Assembly: GCA_017525025.1 (NCBI GenBank)
Contig: JAFXUJ010000001.1
Location: 124,001-188,000, forward strand
Direction of reading: 5' to 3'
DNA from: Elusimicrobiaceae bacterium
GTDB taxonomy: Bacteria; Elusimicrobiota; Elusimicrobia; Elusimicrobiales; Elusimicrobiaceae
Length of the DNA stretch: 64,000 nt
In this document: positions 34,493 through 42,578 of the stretch, piece by piece
Position numbering within the stretch: position 1 is the first letter of the stretch
Layout of the letters: each line of letters opens with the position of its first letter
The notes under the pieces: model-generated
What the model saw: only the letters and a program-made list of their open reading frames with translations
The model's database searches: none
Told to the model about the DNA's origin: nothing
Program-made: the position numbers and the translations under genes

Positions 34493-34527
34493 GCCTTTCT
34501 AAGCACCTTTCACCTTGGGAGGGCAAA

Positions 34528-35463
34528 ATGTTAGCCGCTATTGAAAAATGCTTGTTTGGAGTTAATAGAAATAAAATTATTGTTGATATAGCTACGGGAT
34601 ATGATGAGGGGAACTACGGCGATTTGCTGGCCCGGTACATTGTGGAGCAATTATCCGGCAAACAGATTATCAAGCATACGGGGAACAATTCTTACCATTT
34701 GTGTTCAGTCGGGTCGGTGTTAAACCGAAATAAAATGTGTTCTAATACAGTTGTGTGGGGCAGCGGATTCCTAACCCCACAAACAGCCCGGTACAAAATA
34801 GTATTAACAAAAATTAGGCAATATTTGCGTGGCAAAGTTGGCCAGCCGGTTTATTTGGCTGTACGCGGCCGAAAAACACGTGAGATTTTGTTAAAAGCAG
34901 GCTATGTTTGCCCTGAAATTTATGCGGACCCTGCCCTCATAATGCCTAAACTTTATTTCCCAAAAATTAATACGAAGTTTAAATTAGGAGTAGTACTTCA
35001 CTGGTCGCAAGAGAAATTTGCATCTATGTTTAACAACATAGAGGGTGTAAGGGTAATTAACATCAACCGTAAATATAGCGAAATCAACAGTTTTATTGAT
35101 GAAATTCTTTCATGCAATTATATATTGTCTTCCTCTTTGCATGGTTTAATAATTGCCAATGCGTATAAGATTCCTTGCGTTAGGTTGAAAATAGAAAAGG
35201 TCCCTATCGCTACTAGCGAGGAAAAAGATGATTTCAAGTTTGAAGATTATGTTTCCGGATTAAACTTATGTAAAGAAGATAAAGAAAAGCCGGATTATGT
35301 TTTCCATACGCTAACTTTAAAACCGGGAGTTAAACGACTGGATTTGATGGATTTAGTTAAAGCTCAGGCAACAAACCGAGAGTTTGTTATCAATTTAACG
35401 CCTTTAGTACAGGCCTTTCCTTTTTTGGCCTCAGCATATAAGGGTAAAGAGTTCCATGTGTAG
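34528..35463 (+). CDS. Polysaccharide pyruvyl transferase family protein
   Basis: 311 residues from ATG 34528, with GGGAGGG upstream; the longer frame from GTG 34459 would run through the RNA hairpin and is rejected. Family motifs: GNYGDLLARYIVEQL near the N-terminus, VVWGSGFLTPQ, VRGRKTREILLKAGY, YADPALIMPK, and SSSLHGLIIANAYKIPCVRL. Members attach pyruvyl ketals (or act in related sugar transfers) to capsule or teichuronic-type polymers. AT-richer than flanking core genes. Its last codons (FHV, stop) lie in the right inverted-repeat arm. Confidence 0.85.
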   Translation: MLAAIEKCLFGVNRNKIIVDIATGYDEGNYGDLLARYIVEQLSGKQIIKHTGNNSYHLCSVGSVLNRNKMCSNTVVWGSGFLTPQTARYKIVLTKIRQYLRGKVGQPVYLAVRGRKTREILLKAGYVCPEIYADPALIMPKLYFPKINTKFKLGVVLHWSQEKFASMFNNIEGVRVININRKYSEINSFIDEILSCNYILSSSLHGLIIANAYKIPCVRLKIEKVPIATSEEKDDFKFEDYVSGLNLCKEDKEKPDYVFHTLTLKPGVKRLDLMDLVKAQATNREFVINLTPLVQAFPFLASAYKGKEFHV

Positions 35464-35509
35464 TTGTTGTTTGGGTTATAAAAAATACCCCGCATATGCG
35501 GGGTATTTT
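35445..35509. repeat. Right arm of 65-bp inverted repeat
   Basis: Begins inside the last seven codons of the pyruvyl-transferase gene, runs through its 3' untranslated region and the terminator. One mismatch to the left arm (A35487 against C34147). Confidence 0.9.
35486..35509. terminator. Terminator between pyruvyl-transferase and small repeat-protein gene
   Basis: TACCCCGCATATGCGGGGTA is a perfect palindrome with TTTT on the plus side and six Ts on the minus side, so it works in both directions. Confidence 0.85.
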
Positions 35510-35525
35510 GCAAAAAGTAAACTTA

Positions 35526-35747
35526 TTAGGCGTTTACCATTTTGGCTCTGGAAATATCGCCTTTCTTATCTAAGAAATAGAGATATCCTTTTTCTTTTTT
35601 GATACCGCATTTTTCAACTTTTTTGGCTTTGCCGCCTTTTTTGCCGCCGCGGGCCATCGGTACGCGGGCGATATCACCGTCTTTATCAATGTAGTACAAG
35701 AAACCGTCTTCGCGGCTCACGCCTACTTTCAATACTTTTTCAGCCAT
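35526..35747 (-). CDS. Small two-repeat basic protein of unknown function
   Basis: 73 residues from ATG 35747 (GGAGGAG site; a TTG two codons upstream is not needed). It consists of two copies of a ~28-residue unit: KVGVSREDGFLYYIDKDGDI and KCGIKKEKGYLYFLDKKGDI, each ending R-x-x-M, joined by a GGKKGGKAKK linker. No signal peptide. The strong ribosome site and promoter suggest high expression. I do not recognise a named family; the aromatic Y-x-x-D-K-x-G-D pattern could be a beta-hairpin. Confidence 0.75.
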   Translation of the reverse strand: MAEKVLKVGVSREDGFLYYIDKDGDIARVPMARGGKKGGKAKKVEKCGIKKEKGYLYFLDKKGDISRAKMVNA

Positions 35748-35774
35748 TTTCAAACTCCTCCTTTAAAGGAATAG

Positions 35775-35838
35775 TCGTTAATATTAACGTACATTTAACG
35801 TACCCCCCTAGTGTAGTAAAAAATTTATTTTTTTGCAA
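35775..35838 (-). promoter_or_regulatory. Promoter and 14-bp palindrome of the small repeat-protein gene
   Basis: On the minus strand TTGCAA (35838-35833), 17 bp, TACACT (35815-35810). Downstream in the leader is the perfect palindrome CGTTAATATTAACG (35776-35789) with a nearby partial copy (TTAACGTAC), a likely repressor site just after the transcription start. Confidence 0.6.
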
Positions 35839-35932
35839 GTGTTTTTTTTCGTCTAATGCCCCTCGAGGGTATTTGTATCCGTACGCGTACAATGGCTGAA
35901 ATTGCTTTCTCCTTATATATAGCGGGGCAAAA

Positions 35933-35941
35933 TGGTATAAT
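35933..35941 (+). promoter_or_regulatory. Extended -10 promoter of smc
   Basis: TGGTATAAT, 23 bp before the smc start; the -35 is poor, in keeping with an extended -10 promoter. Here a leader with TAGGAAA is present. Confidence 0.5.
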
Positions 35942-35964
35942 AATAAAACAGTTTAGGAAACCCT

Positions 35965-38900
35965 ATGTATTTAAAAGCAATAGAAATTACAGGCTTCAAA
36001 TCCTTCGCGGATAAATCCCGCTTGGACTTTGAACCCGGCATTACTTGTGTTGTCGGCCCTAACGGCTGCGGCAAATCCAACGTAATTGATTCGGTACGTT
36101 GGACCATCGGTGAAATGAGTTGGAAAGCGCTTCGTTCCGCTTCCATGGTGGACATTATTTTTAACGGTACGGCCAAGCGCGCTCCTTTACACATGGCGCA
36201 AGTAAGCATGATTTTTGATAATGCTTCGCGCCAACTTCCTTTAGATTTTAATGAAATTACCGTTACCCGCAAAATTTTCCGTTCCGGTGAAAGTGAGTAC
36301 TATTTAAATAAGGTACAATGCCGCCTGCGCGACATACGTGATTTGTTTTTAGATACCGGTATCGGCGGGGAAGGATACGCCATTATTGACCAGGGAGGCG
36401 TGGAGAGTGTGCTTTCCGCCTCGGCCGAGCAACGCCGGGAAATGTTTGAAGAAGTAGCCGGGGTTTCCAAATATAAAGCCAAACGCGAAGAATGTGTGCG
36501 CCGCTTGGAACGCGTAGATTTAGATTTGGCCCGCCTGGCCGACACAGTCGCCCTTATCCAAGAACAAATTAAAAAGTTGGATAGCGAAGCTAAAAAAGCG
36601 CGCCTGTATCAAAAATACCGCGAAGAATTAAAAGAAAGCGAAATTGCCATTTCCGTCTGCTCCATTAAGGAAGCCGATGGTTTAATTGCTAAACATACGG
36701 CAGAGTTGGAGCCGATTGTCAGCAAACAAACGGATTTGGAAAACCGCATTTCCGCGCAAGAAGGCGCGACGGCGGCCTTGGATTTAAATTTAACCCACAA
36801 ACAGAAAGAGATGGCGGATTTTAATGAAAAAATTTCTGCCAGCAAGTATCAAGTCGGTTTGTTGGAAGGGGCCATCAAAAATTGCGATAATTTGACGGCC
36901 GAATTAACGGCTCAGATTGCTTCCTCGGGGGCGGAGGCCCAACGCGGCCAAAGCCGGTTGCAAGAATTAACCCCTATGATTGCAAAATTAAAGGAACAGC
37001 TGACGTCCGTAACGGCGCAGTTGGATCCGTTGCAACAAGATTATAATACCCAAACGGCTACTGCCCAAAAGTTGGAGCAAGATTTGCGCCAAGCGGAAAG
37101 TGATTTGCAACGCGCTTCTAATGAGCTGATGTCTTTGGTACAAAAACAAATGGAAGTATCCAACCGCATTTCATTGGAAGAATCTTCCGCCCAGCGGGAA
37201 AATGAAGATTTGATTACGGCTGAGAAAGCCTCTCAAGCCCAAACGGCCGGGCTCGCTGAACAAGAAAAACAATTGAGTGAAATTTCCGCCCGTGTGCAAG
37301 CCGCACAACAGGCCGTCAATAAAGCCCGCGAAGAAATTACCCAGGGGGAAAATTCCTTCCAGCAATTGCAACAAGAAAGGGCTTCGCTTAATGAAAAGTT
37401 ATCGGCTGCTAAATCCTCCGCAGCTGCTTTGCGTGCCAAGTTGGAAATGATCCAAACCCAGGGGAAAAATGATCCGTACTGGGTAGGGGCGCAACTGGTC
37501 AGCAAAAGCGGTTTGTCCGGCGTGAAAGGTACGCTACGCAAAGCATTAAAATATCCGGCCGGTTTAAGTGTGGCGGTAGAAGAGGCCTTTGGAAAATATT
37601 TGGATGCCGTATTGTGTGCCGACGAAGAAACGGTGCAAGAAGCGGTGGCCTTGCTTAAAGAGAAAGGCAAGGCGCGGGCCAAATTTATTATATTGTCCCA
37701 AGTGCCGGCTACCAAAAAGAAAGCCCCACAGAATGCGTTGAAAGAACAACTTACTTATAAAGAAGAATTAGAAGATTTAGTTAACTATATCATCGGCGAT
37801 ACCCGTTACCAAGACGGAACCGTTCACGAAGAATTTTTCGTAGGGGGCGGGGCGGCGGATGTGCGCGCGCCGGAAGCCTATTGGGGAGAAGAAGGCTCCG
37901 TACGTGAAGAAATGGAAGCCAAAGCCGCCGAAGAAGCCGCGTTGTCTTCCCAAATTATTGCCAATTACGATAAACTTAAAAAAGCGGAAGAAGATTTAAA
38001 AACCTTACGCGCCAAATTGCAAGAGGCGGCAGTCGCTTTAAATACCGTTCAAAACGAGCATACCAATAAGGAACGCGAGATTGCCCAAATCAAGCAAGAA
38101 CTCGCCCGTGCCGCGCAACGCAAACAAGAGATTACCTTGCGTGTGGACACCCGGAAGCAAACGGTATCCTCTTTAAAGAAACAATTGGAAGAATTGAAAA
38201 CGGCCCACAGCCAAACACAGCGGCGGGGAGAGGACGTAAAGAAAAAACAGACCGATTTGCGGGCGCAAGCCGAGACGTTAAAAGGCACACTTAATACCCT
38301 TAGTGCGCAACTCTATGACGTGCGCATTAAAAAGAATAACATAGAGTTGGATTTAAAATCCACGGAATACGAATTTAACAGCTTAACCGATACTGAAGGC
38401 AAGCGAAATGAAAAAGTAGCGGCCTCTAATTTACGCTTGAAAAGTTTGGCCGATGAAAAGTTGGCCACGCAAGCCAAGTTATCTTCGGAACGGGATGCAT
38501 TGGCCCAATTGGAATTAACCGAGCATAAAATGCGCGGCGAAGTAGAAGCTTTGAAAAAAGAATTTAACGAGAAGACTTCCTCGCTCAATGCGTGCAAAAA
38601 AGAATATTCCGATTTAACCATTAAAAAGAACGATTTGGAAAATGCCCTTTCCAATGCGCGCCGCCAACGCACAACGGTGGTTAACAACTTGTTTGAAAGT
38701 TGGAACATCACGCCCGAAGAAGCGCAAATGCACTATGGTGAAAAAACGGTGGATTACGAGCGTGTAAAAATGATGCGCAAACGTATTGAAAATATGGGTG
38801 CTGTTAATATGACCGCGCCGGAAGAATACGATGCCCTAACCGAGCGACACAATTTCCTTAAAACCCAAATCGGTGATTTGGATACGGCCAAGAAAGATTT

Positions 38901-39447
38901 GAAGGCAGCTATTAACAAAATTAACCAAACCACACGCGAGAACTTCCGTTATACGTTTGATCAAGTACGGATGCACTTTAAGAATATTTATCAAACGTTG
39001 TTCCGCGGCGGCGAGTGCGATTTGGTGCTTACCCAGCCGGATAACTTGTTGGAAACCGGTATTGAAATTTTTGCCCAACCGCCCGGGAAAAAGCTACTCA
39101 ACATTACGTCTATGTCCGGCGGAGAAAAGACCTTGACGGCCATGTCGCTACTGTTTGCGTTCTTTACGCATAACCCGTCTCCGTTCTGTATTATGGACGA
39201 GGCGGACGCAGCCCTGGACGAAGCAAACGTGGAGCGTTACGTTAATTTGATTAAAGAATTCTCCAAAACCACGCAGTTTATCGTGGTTACCCACAACAAA
39301 CGTACCATGGAGGCCGCCCGTATGCTCTACGGTATTACCATGGAAGAAAGCGGTGTTTCTAAAGTAATGTCTGTAAACTTGTCGGACCGCGCCAGCGCGG
39401 ACGATATCAAGAAAAAAGAAGAGATAGAGGCCATGGCGGCCGCTTAG
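35965..39447 (+). CDS. smc: Chromosome partition protein SMC
   Basis: 1,160 residues. Head domain with Walker A at about 31-38 (VVGPNGCGKSN), two long coiled coils (about 170-495 and 660-990), a hinge (about 500-640, GLSGVKGTLRKALKYPAGLS), and the C-terminal head half with signature TSMSGGEKTLTAMSLLFAFF (about 1049) and Walker B FCIMDEADAALDEANVERY (about 1073). SMC loads at parS with ScpAB to organise and separate chromosomes. No scpA/scpB is next to it. Size and order fit bacterial SMC. Confidence 0.97.
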   Translation: MYLKAIEITGFKSFADKSRLDFEPGITCVVGPNGCGKSNVIDSVRWTIGEMSWKALRSASMVDIIFNGTAKRAPLHMAQVSMIFDNASRQLPLDFNEITVTRKIFRSGESEYYLNKVQCRLRDIRDLFLDTGIGGEGYAIIDQGGVESVLSASAEQRREMFEEVAGVSKYKAKREECVRRLERVDLDLARLADTVALIQEQIKKLDSEAKKARLYQKYREELKESEIAISVCSIKEADGLIAKHTAELEPIVSKQTDLENRISAQEGATAALDLNLTHKQKEMADFNEKISASKYQVGLLEGAIKNCDNLTAELTAQIASSGAEAQRGQSRLQELTPMIAKLKEQLTSVTAQLDPLQQDYNTQTATAQKLEQDLRQAESDLQRASNELMSLVQKQMEVSNRISLEESSAQRENEDLITAEKASQAQTAGLAEQEKQLSEISARVQAAQQAVNKAREEITQGENSFQQLQQERASLNEKLSAAKSSAAALRAKLEMIQTQGKNDPYWVGAQLVSKSGLSGVKGTLRKALKYPAGLSVAVEEAFGKYLDAVLCADEETVQEAVALLKEKGKARAKFIILSQVPATKKKAPQNALKEQLTYKEELEDLVNYIIGDTRYQDGTVHEEFFVGGGAADVRAPEAYWGEEGSVREEMEAKAAEEAALSSQIIANYDKLKKAEEDLKTLRAKLQEAAVALNTVQNEHTNKEREIAQIKQELARAAQRKQEITLRVDTRKQTVSSLKKQLEELKTAHSQTQRRGEDVKKKQTDLRAQAETLKGTLNTLSAQLYDVRIKKNNIELDLKSTEYEFNSLTDTEGKRNEKVAASNLRLKSLADEKLATQAKLSSERDALAQLELTEHKMRGEVEALKKEFNEKTSSLNACKKEYSDLTIKKNDLENALSNARRQRTTVVNNLFESWNITPEEAQMHYGEKTVDYERVKMMRKRIENMGAVNMTAPEEYDALTERHNFLKTQIGDLDTAKKDLKAAINKINQTTRENFRYTFDQVRMHFKNIYQTLFRGGECDLVLTQPDNLLETGIEIFAQPPGKKLLNITSMSGGEKTLTAMSLLFAFFTHNPSPFCIMDEADAALDEANVERYVNLIKEFSKTTQFIVVTHNKRTMEAARMLYGITMEESGVSKVMSVNLSDRASADDIKKKEEIEAMAAA

Positions 39448-39450
39448 CCG

Positions 39451-40794
39451 TTAAGGCAGCGGAATATACTTTTTTCGTTTATGCGGCCAGAAGGCTTTTA
39501 CGGCAATTGCCGCCGTGATGCAAAAAACAAATTCAAACGGTGCACGGAAACGTGCATACGCTCCTAAAAAACTAGACCCAAGTAACCAAAAATACCCGGT
39601 GTAGACCAGTAGAAATACAGTTTGCGCAGGGTATTTTTTTAGATTGATCCATAGCCCGCAGATTCCCAACAAGGCCACGGAGGCTACTTGTATAAGGGCC
39701 AAAGCAAAGAGTAATTTTTCCACGCCGGAGCCTAGCCAGGCATGGGGTAACGCGTCGGTCTGGTTGAGGGCTGTTTCCTGATTTTCTTCCTGCCCCAGCA
39801 GTAAACGCGTCAAATGAGCCTGATTGGTGCCGAACAAGGTTTTACCCGCCCATAGGGGCAGACGGCTTATTTTATACTTCCAACTTTGTTTAAGCAGCGG
39901 TTTGGCCAGCTGTTTGTATGTTTCCACTTGTTGGGCCGCGGAGAAGGAATAAAAATCGGATGGTAAAGCGCGTTCCAATTGTTGGTAAGCTTGCGCGACG
40001 GTAATATTATTTTGCTTGGCTACAAAATCTTCGTTCCAAATATATAAGTTATAGGCTCCTACGGAGGTAAAACCACCATATCCCGTTTGCTTATAATTAC
40101 GCACGTGCCACGCCCCTATAAGTACCACCGCCGGCAATAAGAAACATAAAACGGTTTGCAAGAGCCGGGTGAGCGATTTTTTTAGGGCGGCATATAGCGA
40201 GAATAACAAAAACCCTACCGGAACAAAATAGTACACGGCCGGACGTACGTAAACGGCCGCCGTTAATAAAAGGGCACTGCCCAGCAAATAGTACCAACGC
40301 GGGTGATCCAGCCAGCATAACACTAAGAAAACAAACCATGCCAGCAAAAACACGCATAAGGTTTCCGTAAGTACGGCAAAAGAAAGCGTAAAATACAAAA
40401 CGCTTATAGCACAAAAACCGGCTGCTAAGCGGGCCGTCCCAACGCTGCCCACGCGGCGTGCGGATAAATAAACCGGCAAGAGTAAACAAAAAGAGAGTAT
40501 GTTTTGGGCAGCTACTACGGCCCACGTCATATTCCCGCCGACCAGTTGCACCAAAGCTAAAAATACGGGATATCCCGGGGTACGCAGTAACATGGGGGAG
40601 GAGGAAATCGCTTCCCACAAGCTCCCATGTGCGAGTAGCGTTTGTGCCGGGAAAACGTAACCGAGGGAATCAGGGAAAACAAGAACCTGATTGCCTAGGG
40701 GGCCCGCCACAACCAACCACAAAAAAACCGTTAATTTAGTGATTGCGGCGGCTATTAAAATACCCCAAAAAATTTTATCTTTATACCATGCCAT
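39451..40794 (-). CDS. GT-C fold membrane glycosyltransferase (GT39/ArnT-like)
   Basis: 447 residues with about ten membrane helices. After the first helix comes an acidic periplasmic loop typical of GT-C enzymes (VFPDSLGYVFPAQTLLAHG, SSPMLLRTPGYPVFLALVQL). Such enzymes use polyprenyl-phosphate sugars to glycosylate lipids or proteins outside the inner membrane. Convergent with smc (3 bp apart). TACAAT lies exactly 6 nt before ATG 40794 with no ribosome site. Substrate unknown. Confidence 0.78.
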   Translation of the reverse strand: MAWYKDKIFWGILIAAAITKLTVFLWLVVAGPLGNQVLVFPDSLGYVFPAQTLLAHGSLWEAISSSPMLLRTPGYPVFLALVQLVGGNMTWAVVAAQNILSFCLLLPVYLSARRVGSVGTARLAAGFCAISVLYFTLSFAVLTETLCVFLLAWFVFLVLCWLDHPRWYYLLGSALLLTAAVYVRPAVYYFVPVGFLLFSLYAALKKSLTRLLQTVLCFLLPAVVLIGAWHVRNYKQTGYGGFTSVGAYNLYIWNEDFVAKQNNITVAQAYQQLERALPSDFYSFSAAQQVETYKQLAKPLLKQSWKYKISRLPLWAGKTLFGTNQAHLTRLLLGQEENQETALNQTDALPHAWLGSGVEKLLFALALIQVASVALLGICGLWINLKKYPAQTVFLLVYTGYFWLLGSSFLGAYARFRAPFEFVFCITAAIAVKAFWPHKRKKYIPLP

Positions 40795-40800
40795 AAATTT

Positions 40801-40806
40801 ATTGTA
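40801..40806 (-). promoter_or_regulatory. -10 box for the GT-C gene
   Basis: TACAAT on the minus strand, then AAATTT, then ATG 40794. TTCAAA at 40829-40824 gives a 17-bp spaced weak -35. Predicted leaderless. Confidence 0.55.
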
Positions 40807-40870
40807 TGAAATTGTTATAAATTTTTGAATTTAATGAAGATTCAAATTTTAATCTATTGGGTAGAAATAA

Positions 40871-40899
40871 AAACTCCACACTTTCGTGCAGAGTTTTAA
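40871..40899 (-). terminator. Terminator after tRNA-Ala
   Basis: AAAACTCTGCAC / GTGTGGAGTTTT on the minus strand with a GAAA loop, followed by Ts, just past the tRNA 3' end. Confidence 0.75.
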
Positions 40900-40903
40900 A
40901 TTT

Positions 40904-40976
40904 TGGACCTGACAAGGATCGAACTTGCGACCTCCTGCATGCCATGCAGGCGCTCTCCCAGCTGAGCTACAGGCCC
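40904..40976 (-). tRNA. tRNA-Ala (anticodon GGC)
   Basis: 73 nt on the minus strand with a full cloverleaf: acceptor GGGCCTG/CAGGTCC, D stem GCTC/GAGC, anticodon stem CCTGC/GCAGG with loop ATGGCAT, T stem GCAAG/CTTGT with TTCGATC. The G3-U70 pair is the alanine identity element. CCA is not encoded. Confidence 0.97.
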
Positions 40977-41037
40977 GTTATATATTTATTATAACAGTTT
41001 TTCCCTAAATATGCAATGTGCCCCTGGCGCAATAAAG

Positions 41038-41043
41038 TATAAT
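41038..41043 (+). promoter_or_regulatory. -10 box for the methyltransferase gene
   Basis: Consensus TATAAT ending 6 nt (ATCCCT) before ATG 41050. No Shine-Dalgarno site. Predicted leaderless. Confidence 0.6.
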
Positions 41044-41049
41044 ATCCCT

Positions 41050-41778
41050 ATGGAAAACCGCTATACGGACGGCACCTATTTCTCTCAAAATCCTTCTTGG
41101 CATGAAGAAGATGCTCCGTGGAAACTTGCCCATATTTTACGCGCCTTGCAAGAGGCGCATCTTACCGGGTTTTCCAATGTGTTGGACGCCGGTTGCGGGA
41201 GTGGGGGAATTATAAAACATTGGGCTTCCAAGGCACCGCACATCCGCTTTACCGGATGGGATATTTCCCCGCAAGCTCACGCGCTGGCGCTGCGCAATGC
41301 TCCGTCAAACGTCCGGTTTATCCAAAGCCCCAACCCGCCCCAAGGTTTTTTTGATTTGGCCCTAGCCGTTGATGTAATAGAACATTTGGAAGAGCCTGCT
41401 ATGTGGCTCACTCGCGTGGGAGCGACGGCCCCTTATCTTGTATTGCACGTGCCGTTGGATTTATCGCTACGGTCTCGGTTAAATCCGCAATTATTGGAAG
41501 ATGAAAAAAAGGCGGTTGGGCATATTCAATTTTTTACGTCGAGCAGTTTGAAAAAAATTTTGCGCGCGCAGAATTTTCAGCTTCTTTGCGCGCACTATAC
41601 CAATAAATATGTGGAACGCCCCCCAAAATTAACGCGTTTTAAAAGCCGCGTGGGGATGTGTATTCGTCAAGCGGCACATCATTTGTTGCCGCATGCATGG
41701 GCGGCTTATCTTATCGGCGGATATAGTTTAATGTTGGTGGTAAAAACTAATCTTGATACAAACCGCGTAAAAGTTTGA
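41050..41778 (+). CDS. Class I SAM-dependent methyltransferase
   Basis: 242 residues from ATG 41050 ([20 protein letters not shown]); an upstream ATG at 41011 would lie before the -10 box and is rejected. SAM-binding motif I is [15 protein letters not shown], followed by [15 protein letters not shown] and [15 protein letters not shown]. The pattern fits methyltransferases of sugar or lipid metabolism; substrate unknown. The 3' end overlaps convergent nfo by 32 bp. Confidence 0.82.
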   Translation: MENRYTDGTYFSQNPSWHEEDAPWKLAHILRALQEAHLTGFSNVLDAGCGSGGIIKHWASKAPHIRFTGWDISPQAHALALRNAPSNVRFIQSPNPPQGFFDLALAVDVIEHLEEPAMWLTRVGATAPYLVLHVPLDLSLRSRLNPQLLEDEKKAVGHIQFFTSSSLKKILRAQNFQLLCAHYTNKYVERPPKLTRFKSRVGMCIRQAAHHLLPHAWAAYLIGGYSLMLVVKTNLDTNRVKV

Positions 41779-42577
41779 TTTCTTTGGCGTATCCGTCCAA
41801 ATCGTTCGGGGTTTCCAAACAAAAAGGTAAGTGTTTTAAGGCCGGATGGTTGATAACGGTAGCTAAGGTGTCGGTGCCGATAGTTCCTCCGCCGATAACG
41901 GCATGGCGGTCTTTATGGGCACCAACAGGGTTCAAACTGTCGTTTAGATGCACGGCTTTTAAAAGAGGCAGGCCGATTTGTTTATCAAATTTATTTAATA
42001 CCTCATCCAAATGTGTCAGGTCGTATCCGGCATCGCTGACGTGGCAGGTGTCCAGACAAATGCCCATTTTCTCACTCAATGTGACGCCGTCTAAAATTCT
42101 TTTCAATTCATCAAAACTCCGGCCGATTTCGCTTCCTTTGCCGGCCATAGTTTCCAATAAAACAGTTGTGGTTTGTTTGGCAGTTAAAATTTTATTTAAC
42201 AAATCTATAATAAATTTCGTGCCCATTTCTACCCCCTGACCGACGTGGCTGCCCGGGTGGAAATTGTATAAATTGCCCGGTACGTATTCCATGCGTTGCA
42301 GGTCATCTTGCATGGTAAGCAGGGCAAATTCGCGTGTTTTGGGATCGGCCGAAGCAGGGTTGAGCGTGTAGGGAGCATGGGCGATAATCGGAGCGAAGTG
42401 ATGTTCTCTTAATAAAGCACATAGGGCGGCGGCGTCTTGCGGGTCAATGACTTTGGCTTGGCTGCCGCGCGGATTGCGGGTAAAAAATTGGAAAGTGTCC
42501 GCGCCGATAGATAGGGCTGTTTTGCCCATGGCTTCAAATCCGGCGGAAGAAGATAAATGACACCCGATATGTAACAT
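41747..42577 (-). CDS. nfo: Deoxyribonuclease IV (AP endonuclease)
   Basis: 276 residues; cuts DNA 5' of abasic sites in base excision repair. The TIM barrel and metal ligands are typical: [70 protein letters not shown], and LETPND. GGGAAA precedes the ATG; the next gene upstream ends 1 bp before it. Confidence 0.96.
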   Translation of the reverse strand: MLHIGCHLSSSAGFEAMGKTALSIGADTFQFFTRNPRGSQAKVIDPQDAAALCALLREHHFAPIIAHAPYTLNPASADPKTREFALLTMQDDLQRMEYVPGNLYNFHPGSHVGQGVEMGTKFIIDLLNKILTAKQTTTVLLETMAGKGSEIGRSFDELKRILDGVTLSEKMGICLDTCHVSDAGYDLTHLDEVLNKFDKQIGLPLLKAVHLNDSLNPVGAHKDRHAVIGGGTIGTDTLATVINHPALKHLPFCLETPNDLDGYAKEIKLLRGLYQD

Positions 42578-42578
42578 A

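Noticed and set aside
34459-34527. N-terminal extension of the pyruvyl-transferase from GTG 34459.
   Set aside because: It would translate the 3' hairpin and T run of the structured RNA; ATG 34528 has a strong GGGAGGG site and fits the family start.
34125-35509. The 65-bp inverted repeat as terminal repeats of an insertion sequence.
   Set aside because: No transposase or recombinase gene lies between the arms, and the right arm includes the coding end of the pyruvyl-transferase gene and its terminator.
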